From: an uncultured Clostridia bacterium | GTDB taxonomy: Bacteria; Bacillota; Clostridia; Lachnospirales; Lachnospiraceae | Assembly (NCBI GenBank): GCA_937896665.1 | Contig: CALBNS010000008.1 | Span: forward strand, 1 to 5,688 | Length of the DNA: 5,688 nucleotides | Reading direction: 5' to 3' | Shown: in pieces, positions 1 through 5,567 of the stretch | How the letters are laid out: each line of letters starts with the position of its first letter | Numbering within the stretch: the first letter of the stretch is position 1 | Notes under the pieces: generated by a model | Told to the model about the DNA's origin: nothing | Database searches by the model: none | Seen by the model: the letters and a program-made list of their open reading frames with translations, nothing else | Translations under genes and position numbers: made by a program

Positions 1-734
1 ATTACTACGATGAGGAGACGGGATTCTATTATGTATCCTCAAGGTATTATGATCCTGAGGTTGGTAGGTTTATAAGTCCTGATACTACAGACATCTTAGG
101 TGTCGACAGTGATATGTATGACAAGAATTTATATGCTTATTGTGATAATAATCCGGTTATTAGAAAAGATGCAGGAGGAGAATTTTGGACAATAGCATCC
201 GGTGCATTGATTGGAGCTGTAATAAGTGCAGGAATAGAGTTTGGTATGCAATTGGCAACAGGTGGAAATCTAGACGTGGGAGGTATTGCATTAGCTGCGC
301 TAGGAGGTGCGGCAGGCGGCGCATTGGCAGCTACAAGTTTGGGATATATTGGACAGGTTGTAGGAAATGCTATGATAAGTGGAGCGTCAGAAGCAATAGC
401 ACAATACAGAAGTGGAAATAGAGACTTAGGAAGCATAGCAGTAGAATCTGGGAAAATGGCCGCAGTTGGTGCGATAAGTGTTTATTGGGGCGGAAAAGGT
501 ATTAAAGCTAAAGGAACGCCATATAGAAAGAGTATCGACAATTTAAAGAGTGTACAAGGTAATGTTTCAAAAGCGATTTCCAATCCAAAAGGATATCGAC
601 ATCAAATTAATCGAGCCATAAAAACACATCAAGTGACAACTAGGACAGCGGTAAAATCTACATCAAAATCATTTGCAAAAGCTTCGTTCTTTTCAAATTT
701 TGTGGGAAAAGTGAAAAGCTTTTTTGGTTGGTAA
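1..734 (+). CDS. RHS polymorphic toxin, C-terminal part with uncharacterised tip (5' end outside window)
   Basis: The frame is open from the left edge (first full codon at 3), so the ATG at 114 is internal and 243 residues are visible. Residues 1-60 are the end of an RHS core: ETGFYY, SRYYDPEVGRF, then LYAYCDNNPV and KDAGG. In RHS toxins this motif marks the point where the conserved shell ends and the variable toxin tip begins. The usual DPxG is DAGG here. Residues 61-165 are rich in Gly, Ala and hydrophobic residues (for example GALIGAVISAG and LAALGGAAGGALAA), a linker type common in RHS tails. Residues 166-243 form a basic segment ending in KVKSFFGW, the likely toxin proper. I recognise no catalytic motif in it. 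The next gene, 19 nt downstream, encodes a membrane protein, so a membrane-directed activity is possible but only inferred. Whether this is the tail of a complete RHS gene or another orphan tip cannot be told, because the window starts inside it. Confidence 0.88.
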   Translation, partial: YYDEETGFYYVSSRYYDPEVGRFISPDTTDILGVDSDMYDKNLYAYCDNNPVIRKDAGGEFWTIASGALIGAVISAGIEFGMQLATGGNLDVGGIALAALGGAAGGALAATSLGYIGQVVGNAMISGASEAIAQYRSGNRDLGSIAVESGKMAAVGAISVYWGGKGIKAKGTPYRKSIDNLKSVQGNVSKAISNPKGYRHQINRAIKTHQVTTRTAVKSTSKSFAKASFFSNFVGKVKSFFGW

Positions 735-737
735 ATA

Positions 738-744
738 AAAGGAG
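738..744 (+). promoter_or_regulatory. Ribosome binding site that decides the start of the membrane immunity gene
   Basis: AAAGGAG lies just before two possible in-frame ATGs, at 745 and 754. The ATG at 745 directly abuts the site, leaving no spacer. The ATG at 754 lies 9 nt beyond it, a normal distance. The start is therefore placed at 754. Confidence 0.7.
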
Positions 745-753
745 ATGATTCAC

Positions 754-1416
754 ATGATAACATTTGTTGAAATATTGCTTGTAATGTTTCTTTTCTCAAA
801 ACAGTATGTTGCAGTTTCATTGTGGGTAATGTCGATTATATTATTTCAAATGTCATATGAAAGAGGAAATGAACATATTTATTTGGAGGTAATAGAGGAT
901 TATCCGACTAAAGACTGTGTAAAACCAAAACAATTTAAGTTGTGGTATAAAAAACTTAATAGGTTATCAATTAAAGATATTCCAAAAGAAATGTATTATT
1001 GTGAAACTATCAGGATATATGGATTTATAATGTATTCCTTGGCTTTGGTTGGGCTGATTTTTTATGATCAATATATAGCAAGTCTAATAGGAGTTGTATA
1101 TATAAGTGTGAGTGGCCTGTTAGCTCTAGTAAGTGCATTTATGATGGTAAGGAAGAGATTTATTGCGAGATATAAAATGCTTAACAGATATAACATAAGA
1201 TATTTATTTGTTTCAAATAATGAACCGTATCCGAAAAAAGTTGGAAGATGTCACATAATAGCGACAACTAAAATGTTTAACAAAACTTATGTAACAGTAA
1301 GAGTAGTAGAGACAGGAGAAATAAAAGAACGAGTTTTGTTACAGGGTAAAAATAGGCAAGGGGACAATCTTGTATATAACATGTACGAGATTTGCAAAGT
1401 ATATTATGTTGTCTAA
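754..1416 (+). CDS. Putative membrane immunity protein for RHS tip 1
   Basis: A 220-residue protein that I do not recognise as a named family. Hydrophobic segments lie at about residues 1-33 (one long or two short helices), 86-104 and 107-131. A polar loop sits at about 35-80, and a soluble, basic C-terminal domain at about 132-220, probably rich in beta strands (for example TYVTVRVVETGEIKERVLL). It follows the RHS tip by 19 nt with its own ribosome binding site, the usual position of an immunity gene, and is probably co-transcribed with the toxin. Immunity is inferred from position and size only. A three-helix membrane protein would suit protection against a toxin acting at the membrane. The gene is strikingly AT-rich compared with the recombinase downstream, as is typical of transferred toxin/immunity cassettes. 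A general membrane protein unrelated to immunity cannot be excluded. Confidence 0.72.
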   Translation: MITFVEILLVMFLFSKQYVAVSLWVMSIILFQMSYERGNEHIYLEVIEDYPTKDCVKPKQFKLWYKKLNRLSIKDIPKEMYYCETIRIYGFIMYSLALVGLIFYDQYIASLIGVVYISVSGLLALVSAFMMVRKRFIARYKMLNRYNIRYLFVSNNEPYPKKVGRCHIIATTKMFNKTYVTVRVVETGEIKERVLLQGKNRQGDNLVYNMYEICKVYYVV

Positions 1417-1564
1417 TGAGAGGTACAATATAAAGGTTCCAGGAATTCCTGACAAGTGTAGTTGTAGCTCATGGCTAGCCAAATACGTTGCTTGCTGGAA
1501 TAGTGTACATTTTTGGGACTAAAGATTTCACAAAAAATTCATAAAAATTAGGGTTGAAAAATGG

Positions 1565-1629
1565 CTTTTAAGTGAGGAAACAGTTGAAGAGGTTTTTGTA
1601 TCTTTTCAACTGTTTTTTCTCACTTAAAG
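1565..1629 (+). terminator. Long stem-loop, probable intrinsic terminator after immunity gene 1
   Basis: The left arm at 1565-1588 pairs with the right arm at 1605-1629 over roughly 22 base pairs, with one bulged T, one bulged G and extra Ts. The loop is 16 nt. The core stem AAACAGTTGAA/TTCAACTGTTT is followed by more Ts (1611-1619), as in an intrinsic terminator, and an A-tract precedes it. It ends directly before the ribosome binding site of the small ORF at 1639, so it could also act as an attenuator or shield that ORF from read-through. The same structure is kept in copy B. Confidence 0.7.
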
Positions 1630-1634
1630 GAGGT
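1626..1634 (+). promoter_or_regulatory. Strong ribosome binding site for the small ORF
   Basis: AAAGGAGGT is close to the ideal Gram-positive site and lies 4 nt before the ATG at 1639. It overlaps the right foot of the long stem-loop (CACTTAAAG), so folding would mask it. In copy B the matching place reads AAAGGTCAT and the site is lost. Confidence 0.75.
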
Positions 1635-1638
1635 CGAA

Positions 1639-1833
1639 ATGAAGAAACCTAAGTTGATTATTCAAGAAAGATTTAATGGAAAACAATCGTTGGAAGAAGT
1701 TTTTACGTCAGCATTTTTATCCGAATGCTACCAGTTGCTACATGGGAATGCATCGGTTATAATGAATGTGGCCGAACAATCTCAGGATCCATTTGATTCC
1801 GGAAAGGAATTAAAAGATGGAACAGATGAGTAA
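1639..1833 (+). CDS. Small conserved protein encoded upstream of the serine recombinase
   Basis: A 64-residue protein with no name I recognise. It begins MKKPKLIIQERFNGKQSLEE, continues with SAFLSE, and ends in a polar tail (GKELKDGTDE). There is no signal peptide or membrane helix. It has a near-ideal ribosome binding site and overlaps the recombinase start by 17 nt, so the two are translationally coupled in one operon. Coding status is supported by copy B. There the same peptide is recoverable across a one-base frameshift: ERFNGKQSLED in one frame, then SAFLSESIQL and SSEQSID in another. A role as accessory or regulatory factor for the recombinase is inferred from position only. It is not evidently the TnpW-type small protein of Tn4451-like elements, but I cannot check this. 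Confidence 0.62.
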   Translation: MKKPKLIIQERFNGKQSLEEVFTSAFLSECYQLLHGNASVIMNVAEQSQDPFDSGKELKDGTDE

Positions 1834-3421
1834 TGAAATTTATAACGCAGCATTGCACTGTAGATTGAGTAAAGATGATGAACAGGTAGGGGAAAGTGTC
1901 AGCATCGGAACACAGAAATTGATACTGGAAAAGCACTGTGAAGAGCATGGTTTTTACATGTTTGATGTCTATGTGGACGATGGTTTTTCGGGTTTGAACT
2001 TCGAAAGACCAGAGTTTCAACGCATGTTAAAGGACATCGAAGATGGGAAAATCAACCTTGTAATCACTAAGGATTTGAGCCGATTGGGACTAGATTATAT
2101 CCAGACTGGATACTATACGGAAGTATATTTTGCACAGAAAAGAGTGAGATATATCGCTGTGAATGATGGAATCGATACCAATCATGATAACAATGATATC
2201 ACTCCATTCAAGAATATACTAAACGATATGTATGCAAAAGACTTATCCAGAAAGGTCAAAGTAGCCAAGAGACAGCGTGCATACAAAGGTTTTTTTATCA
2301 GTTCCCAGACCACCATATGGATACAAAATCAATCCAAAGGATAAGAATCGTTTAGTGGTGGACGAGGAAGTTTCTGATGTGGTAGAAGAGATTTTCAGCC
2401 TTGCATTAGCAGGAAAAAGTCTGGTGCAGATCAGCAGAATCTTAACTGAACGAGAGATTTTAACACCTGGTTCTTACAAGGCATTGCAGGGAGATACACG
2501 TTTTGAACGTTATCTAAAAGACGGAAATACTTCTTTCAGCTGGTGCTATCAGACAGTAGGAGCCATTCTGAAAGACAGGGTTTACACAGGAGATATGGTG
2601 AATCATCGGTATGAAATCTCTAACTACAAGACAAAAGAGTATCCGTACCTGCCGAAAAGCAGATCATTGTGGCTGACAGACATGAAGCTTTGGTATCGAA
2701 AGCAGATTTTGAACGGGTTCAACAGCTGATAAAACTTCGTCATAGACCGAAGAAGCATGAGTGTGGAAATATTTTCAACAAACTGACATTCTGTGCAGAG
2801 TGTGGGAATCATATGACTTTGATGATGAAACCATTAAAAAGTGGAACTTATCCTTTGATTCGATGCACGAATCACTTTCGCAATCCAGAGGAATGAACCC
2901 GCCATCATCAGATTTATTATGAAGATTTACACACAGAAGTGTTGGAAAGGATTCAAAGAATTGCAACACAAGTTGAAAGCGGAGAGCTGTTAAAACGCAT
3001 TCAGAAACAGAAGAAATCCAAGAAGAATCTTACAAAACTGGAACAGGAAAAAGTGAAAATCCAAAAGCGATTACTGGCTTTAAAGAAGATTATCCGTAAA
3101 CTTTACGAGGATTATGCAGAAGATTTACTGGATGCAGACAGTTATCAGGAGCTGCTGGGAGAATACACGAAGGAACAGAAGAAGCTGACAGCAAGACTGA
3201 ATGTATTAGATGTAGAACTGAACAGTCAGGATGATTCAGAAAAGAACGTAGAGAAGTTAAAAAGCGTTTTAGACGCATATCTGACCATAGAACAGTTAAC
3301 GGATCCTATGCTCAATCAATTGATCGAGAGAATCGAGATAGGACATTCACGGAAAGTGAATGGAGTGAGACAACAAGAGATAACAATCGTATATCGCTTT
3401 GTTGGAAAAGTAGAAGATTAG
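1817..3421 (+). pseudogene. Large serine recombinase (TnpX/TndX-like), inactivated by two frameshifts and a stop
   Basis: Three segments of one recombinase of about 535 residues, close to the usual length of the family that excises and inserts Gram-positive mobile elements. The resolvase domain (1817 to about 2300) shows CRLSKDDE with nucleophile Ser18, then YVDDGFSG, FERPEF, KDLSRLG, AVNDGID and AKDLSRKV. The frame then moves by +1 near the CCC at 2304-2306, restoring PPYGYKINPKDKNRLVVDEE and the recombinase domain. A -1 shift in the A-run at 2655-2658 restores VADRHEALVSKADFERVQ. A zinc-ribbon CAEC...RC follows, with TGA at 2894-2896 where the fourth Cys is expected. A C-terminal coiled coil (about 2990-3240) and a closing YRFVGKVED complete the family pattern. 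Leu92 replaces the Arg expected in SRLGR, and His14 replaces the usual Tyr. The start at 1817 fits the AAAGGAA at 1803-1809. The codons look less AT-rich than in the immunity genes, which suggests a separate origin. Confidence 0.93.
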
Positions 3422-3455
3422 ATTAAAATAATTAGGAATTAAAGTGAGAAAGATA

Positions 3456-3481
3456 CCTGACAGTTGGAAATGACTGTCGGG
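3456..3481 (+). other. Nine-base-pair hairpin after the recombinase
   Basis: CCTGACAGT (3456-3464) pairs with ACTGTCGGG (3473-3481) around an 8-nt loop, with one G-T wobble. It sits 34 nt after the recombinase stop and about 17 nt before RHS sequence resumes. No T-run follows, so it is a poor intrinsic terminator. It may mark the right end of the recombinase element or be a weak transcription stop. The rest of 3422-3498 shows nothing else I can name. Confidence 0.5.
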
Positions 3482-3498
3482 ATACATATATAAATCCA

Positions 3499-4266
3499 GC
3501 CGAGACGGGATTCTATTATCTGAACAGCAGGTATTATGATCCTGAGATTGGAAGGTTTTTGAATGCAGACGCAGCGATAGGCCAGATTGGAAATATTCAA
3601 AGTCATAATATGTATTCTTATGCTTTCAATAATCCAGTTATGTACTCTGATCCAGATGGTAATTGGCCTAAATTGAGTACTATTCTTACAGGAATAGCAG
3701 TAGGAACCACAGTTGTTGCGGTGGGTGCTCTTTGTGTGGCAACAGGAGGTCTGGCGTCTGTTGCAATTGCTGGAGGCGGTTCGATGCTGATGGCAACAGC
3801 AACTACGACAGCGGCGTTAGGAGTGGCAGGAGCGGCTGTAAAAGTGGCGGCTGTATCAGCTGGTGCGGCCGCAGTGTCTAAAGTAGCAGAAAAATCATCT
3901 AGTAGGAAAAATACAAAAAGTCATACGGTATATGGATTACAAGATGGATCGGGGAAAATACATTATGTTGGAAGAACCACGGATGTAGGAAAACGAAGAG
4001 ATGCACATGGTGCAAATCCTGCTAGAGCAGGGTTAACAATGACGATACTGGCTGATAATTTGAGTTATGAGGCTGCAAGAGGTGTTGAACAGACATACAT
4101 GTTGTATCATCATACGATAAACACTCAAAATAGAATGAATAATCAAATAAATGGAATAAGTCCTAAAAATAAAAATTTAGGAATATATATGGAAGCTGCA
4201 AGGGGAGCACTTGGATATACTTGGAATCAAGTGTCTAATGAAGTGTTATATTGGACAGGTAATTAA
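3499..4266 (+). CDS. Orphan RHS tail with GIY-YIG nuclease-like toxin tip (no 5' end)
   Basis: RHS coding sequence resumes at about 3499 (AETGFYY, SRYYDPEIGRF, NNPVMYSDPDG) without the rest of an RHS gene. The frame is closed by TGA at 3445, and no ATG occurs until 3610. Counting from the TTG at 3559 (235 residues), the DPDG boundary is at 31-34. A Gly/Ala/Val-rich hydrophobic linker spans about 40-110, and a GIY-YIG/URI-fold nuclease domain about 122-205. Its motifs are VYGL (124-127, the GIY element), HYVGRT (135-140, the YIG element), KRRDAH (145-150, Arg and His), a helix EAARGVEQTY with probable metal-binding Glu177, and NNQINGISPKN at the end. Such tips in polymorphic toxins are expected to cut nucleic acid in a rival cell. 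With no start or N-terminal shell it is probably silent until recombined onto an RHS gene. An immunity gene follows 13 nt later. Confidence 0.82.
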   Translation, partial: AETGFYYLNSRYYDPEIGRFLNADAAIGQIGNIQSHNMYSYAFNNPVMYSDPDGNWPKLSTILTGIAVGTTVVAVGALCVATGGLASVAIAGGGSMLMATATTTAALGVAGAAVKVAAVSAGAAAVSKVAEKSSSRKNTKSHTVYGLQDGSGKIHYVGRTTDVGKRRDAHGANPARAGLTMTILADNLSYEAARGVEQTYMLYHHTINTQNRMNNQINGISPKNKNLGIYMEAARGALGYTWNQVSNEVLYWTGN

Positions 4267-4271
4267 GGTGG
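4265..4271 (+). promoter_or_regulatory. Ribosome binding site of the second immunity gene
   Basis: AAGGTGG overlaps the TAA stop of the nuclease tip (4264-4266) and lies 8 nt before the ATG at 4280. Translation of toxin and immunity protein would be coupled when the tip is expressed. The immunity gene could also be translated alone. Confidence 0.65.
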
Positions 4272-4279
4272 TGACATAA

Positions 4280-5206
4280 ATGGGAACATGGGGACCTAAA
4301 TTATATCAAGATGATTTTGCTGAAGAAATACGTGATATTTATAAAGAACAATTGAAAAGAGGTAAAGAAGGAGAACAAATTACAAAAGAGTTATTGGAGG
4401 AATATAAGACAGTATTATTAGATTCCGATGATGCTTCGATTTTTTGGTTTGCTTTGGCTGATACTCAATGGGAATTAGGTCGCTTAGAAGATGGGGTAAA
4501 GCAGAATGCTTTATATCATATACAAGATGGAAGTGATTTGAAACGTTGGGAATTGGAAAATTCTCGAGAAGTTAAGAAGAGAGCAAAAGCATTGACAGAA
4601 TTAAAAGAAAAACTTTTAACACCTCAGCCGGCAAAAAAGAAAGTGTCTTTGAACAAACTATATCAGTGTGAATGGAAAGTTGGTGATATATATGCTTATC
4701 CATTAGAAAGTAGGCTTGCAGAAGAAAAAGGAATTAATGGTAGATATTTTCTTTTTCATAAAGTGGGAGAAGCTATGTATTATCCAGGACATATTGTTCC
4801 GGTTGTAAGGGTGAAGATTACAAATAATCATGAATTGCCTCAGAATATAGATGAACTTAATGATTTAGAATATGTTCAAACCTCAGTAACTAAATGTGAC
4901 GGAACCATTTCCCAAATTAGAGGAAAAAGTTTTGTGAATGGAATACTTGTTGATGAATACGTCACAGATGAATTCGGATTTTTACCAACATACAGATTGG
5001 AATTAATTAATACATCTAAAAGGGTTATTCCTAAAAATCTTCTATATGTGGGGAATTATAAGGATGTTCGTCCGCCACAGTTGGAATTTGTTCCAGAGGA
5101 TATAAGTATTCCTGGATTTGTGTGGAAATTTTTCGACAATATCATGGTCGAACGATATTGTGGATATAATCTCGGACAATATGAAATTTATGCTAAGAAA
5201 AAATAG
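4280..5206 (+). CDS. Putative immunity protein for the GIY-YIG tip, DUF4259-like N-terminus
   Basis: A soluble 308-residue protein with no signal peptide or membrane helix. The N-terminus MGTWG..LYQDDFAEEIRD resembles the DUF4259-type opening (MGTWG...DD.A...), which is frequent beside toxins. Residues about 15-112 look helical, with FWFALADTQWELGRLEDG and a charged helix up to about 112. A Pro/Lys linker (113-121) leads to a beta-rich C-terminal domain from about 125. That domain opens with EWKVGDIYAYPLE and GRYFLFHKVGE, a GD-box pattern I associate with immunity proteins such as the Imm26 type. It closes with a motif rich in Tyr and Trp. The gene follows the nuclease tip directly, so neutralising that nuclease is the natural inference. 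The assignment rests on position plus the resemblance of the first domain. The two-domain layout may reflect a fusion of two immunity modules. Confidence 0.72.
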   Translation: MGTWGPKLYQDDFAEEIRDIYKEQLKRGKEGEQITKELLEEYKTVLLDSDDASIFWFALADTQWELGRLEDGVKQNALYHIQDGSDLKRWELENSREVKKRAKALTELKEKLLTPQPAKKKVSLNKLYQCEWKVGDIYAYPLESRLAEEKGINGRYFLFHKVGEAMYYPGHIVPVVRVKITNNHELPQNIDELNDLEYVQTSVTKCDGTISQIRGKSFVNGILVDEYVTDEFGFLPTYRLELINTSKRVIPKNLLYVGNYKDVRPPQLEFVPEDISIPGFVWKFFDNIMVERYCGYNLGQYEIYAKKK

Positions 5207-5215
5207 TCATAAAAA

Positions 5216-5560
5216 AGGTTTCAGGAATCCCTGATAAGTGTATTTGTAGCTTGTGGTTTGCTAAATACGATGCTTGCTGGTATGGTGTACATTTTTTGAC
5301 CTGAAAATTTTACAAAAAATTTATAAAGATAGGGCTGAAAAATGGCTTCTAAATGAGAAAACAGTTGAAGAGATTTTTATTCAACTGTTTTTCTCACTTA
5401 AAGGTCATAGTGATAAGACCTAAGTTGATTACTAACGAAAGATTTAATGGAAAACAATCGCTGGAGGATGTTTTGCGTCAGCATTTTTATCCGAATCTAT
5501 TCAGTTGCGATGGGATAAAATGTCGAGTATAATAAGCTCATCCGAACAATCCATTGATCT
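5216..5560 (+). repeat. Long direct repeat, copy B (solo, no recombinase)
   Basis: The counterpart of 1433-1800, starting 10 nt after the stop of the second immunity gene. It keeps the first near-palindrome (CAGGAATCCCTG, 5222-5233), the AAATACGATGCTTGCTGG stretch, the stem-loop and the decayed small ORF. It then stops being alignable at about 5560, where RHS core sequence takes over instead of a recombinase. Copy B has lost the ribosome binding site and ATG of the small ORF, so it looks like the older or more decayed copy. Confidence 0.85.
5346..5403 (+). terminator. Stem-loop in copy B, probable terminator after immunity gene 2
   Basis: The left arm at 5346-5369 pairs with the right arm at 5380-5403. 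The core stem is AAACAGTTGAA/TTCAACTGTTT with extra Ts at 5391-5392. The loop is 10 nt, against 16 in copy A. The outer stem has picked up A-C mismatches relative to copy A, so there is no compensatory change. A terminator here would end the second toxin/immunity transcript. Confidence 0.65.
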
Positions 5561-5567
5561 ATTATAA
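5416..5567 (+). pseudogene. Decayed copy of the small recombinase-linked ORF
   Basis: The frame at 5416 gives RPKLITNERFNGKQSLEDV, matching the protein at 1639-1833. One base is missing near 5471-5475 relative to copy A. After it the frame of 5478 gives SAFLSESIQLRWDKMSS and SSEQSIDLL, ending at TAA 5565-5567. No ATG or ribosome binding site remains. The 3' end overlaps the resumed RHS frame. Confidence 0.72.

Larger units (their letters stand above)
1417..1638 (+). other. Gap between immunity gene 1 and small ORF: palindromes and stem-loop
   Basis: No gene is seen here. Two perfect palindromes lie near its start: CAGGAATTCCTG (1440-1451) and TGGCTAGCCA (1472-1481). In copy B the first has one changed base and the second is lost. 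The stretch 1520-1560 is AT-rich and may hold a promoter for the small ORF, but I could not find a convincing pair of -35 and -10 boxes. The stem-loop at 1565-1629 fills the rest. Confidence 0.5.
1433..1800 (+). repeat. Long direct repeat, copy A (with small ORF and recombinase attached)
   Basis: This segment is clearly similar to 5216-5560, about four in five bases by eye over the first 50 nt, with small gaps further on. Shared landmarks in order are AAGGTT(C/T)CAGGAAT, AAATACG(T/A)TGCTTGCTGG, GGTGTACATTTTT or its variant, GAAAAATGGCTT, a long stem-loop ending CTCACTTAAAG, AAGTTGATTA, and GATTTAATGGAAAACAATCG. It begins 17 nt after the stop of the immunity gene, and copy B begins 10 nt after the stop of the second one. 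In copy A the repeat runs into an intact small ORF and then the recombinase. It could be the left end of the recombinase element or a module that belongs at the 3' end of each cassette. Confidence 0.85.

Noticed and set aside
185..421. Forward 78-codon frame rich in Cys and Arg
   Set aside because: It lies wholly inside the RHS tip in another frame. Its Cys/Arg content comes from the GGA/TGT-rich codons of the real gene.
137..436. Reverse-strand frame of 99 codons
   Set aside because: It mirrors the Gly/Ala-rich linker of the RHS tip, is Pro/Ala-rich as expected of an antisense shadow, and has no plausible ribosome binding site or family motif.
745..753. Upstream ATG at 745 as start of the membrane protein
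   Set aside because: It leaves no spacer after the ribosome binding site at 738-744. The ATG at 754 has normal spacing.
1520..1560. Promoter for the small ORF/recombinase operon
   Set aside because: The stretch is AT-rich in both repeat copies, but no -35/-10 pair with normal spacing could be defended.
1757..2020. Reverse-strand frames inside the recombinase, also at 2624-2812, 2775-2969 and 3090-3278
   Set aside because: All are antisense to a well-recognised recombinase and have no family features.
3439..3481. Resemblance of AAAGTGAGAAA...CAGTTGG after the recombinase to the stem at 1571-1588, as a terminal repeat
   Set aside because: The matching pieces are short (about 10 and 6 nt) and differently spaced in AT-rich sequence. 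This could easily be chance.
3559..3561. TTG as a genuine start of the nuclease tip
   Set aside because: Homologous RHS coding sequence continues upstream to about 3499 in the same frame, and no good ribosome binding site lies before it. It is an internal Leu codon of an RHS tail.
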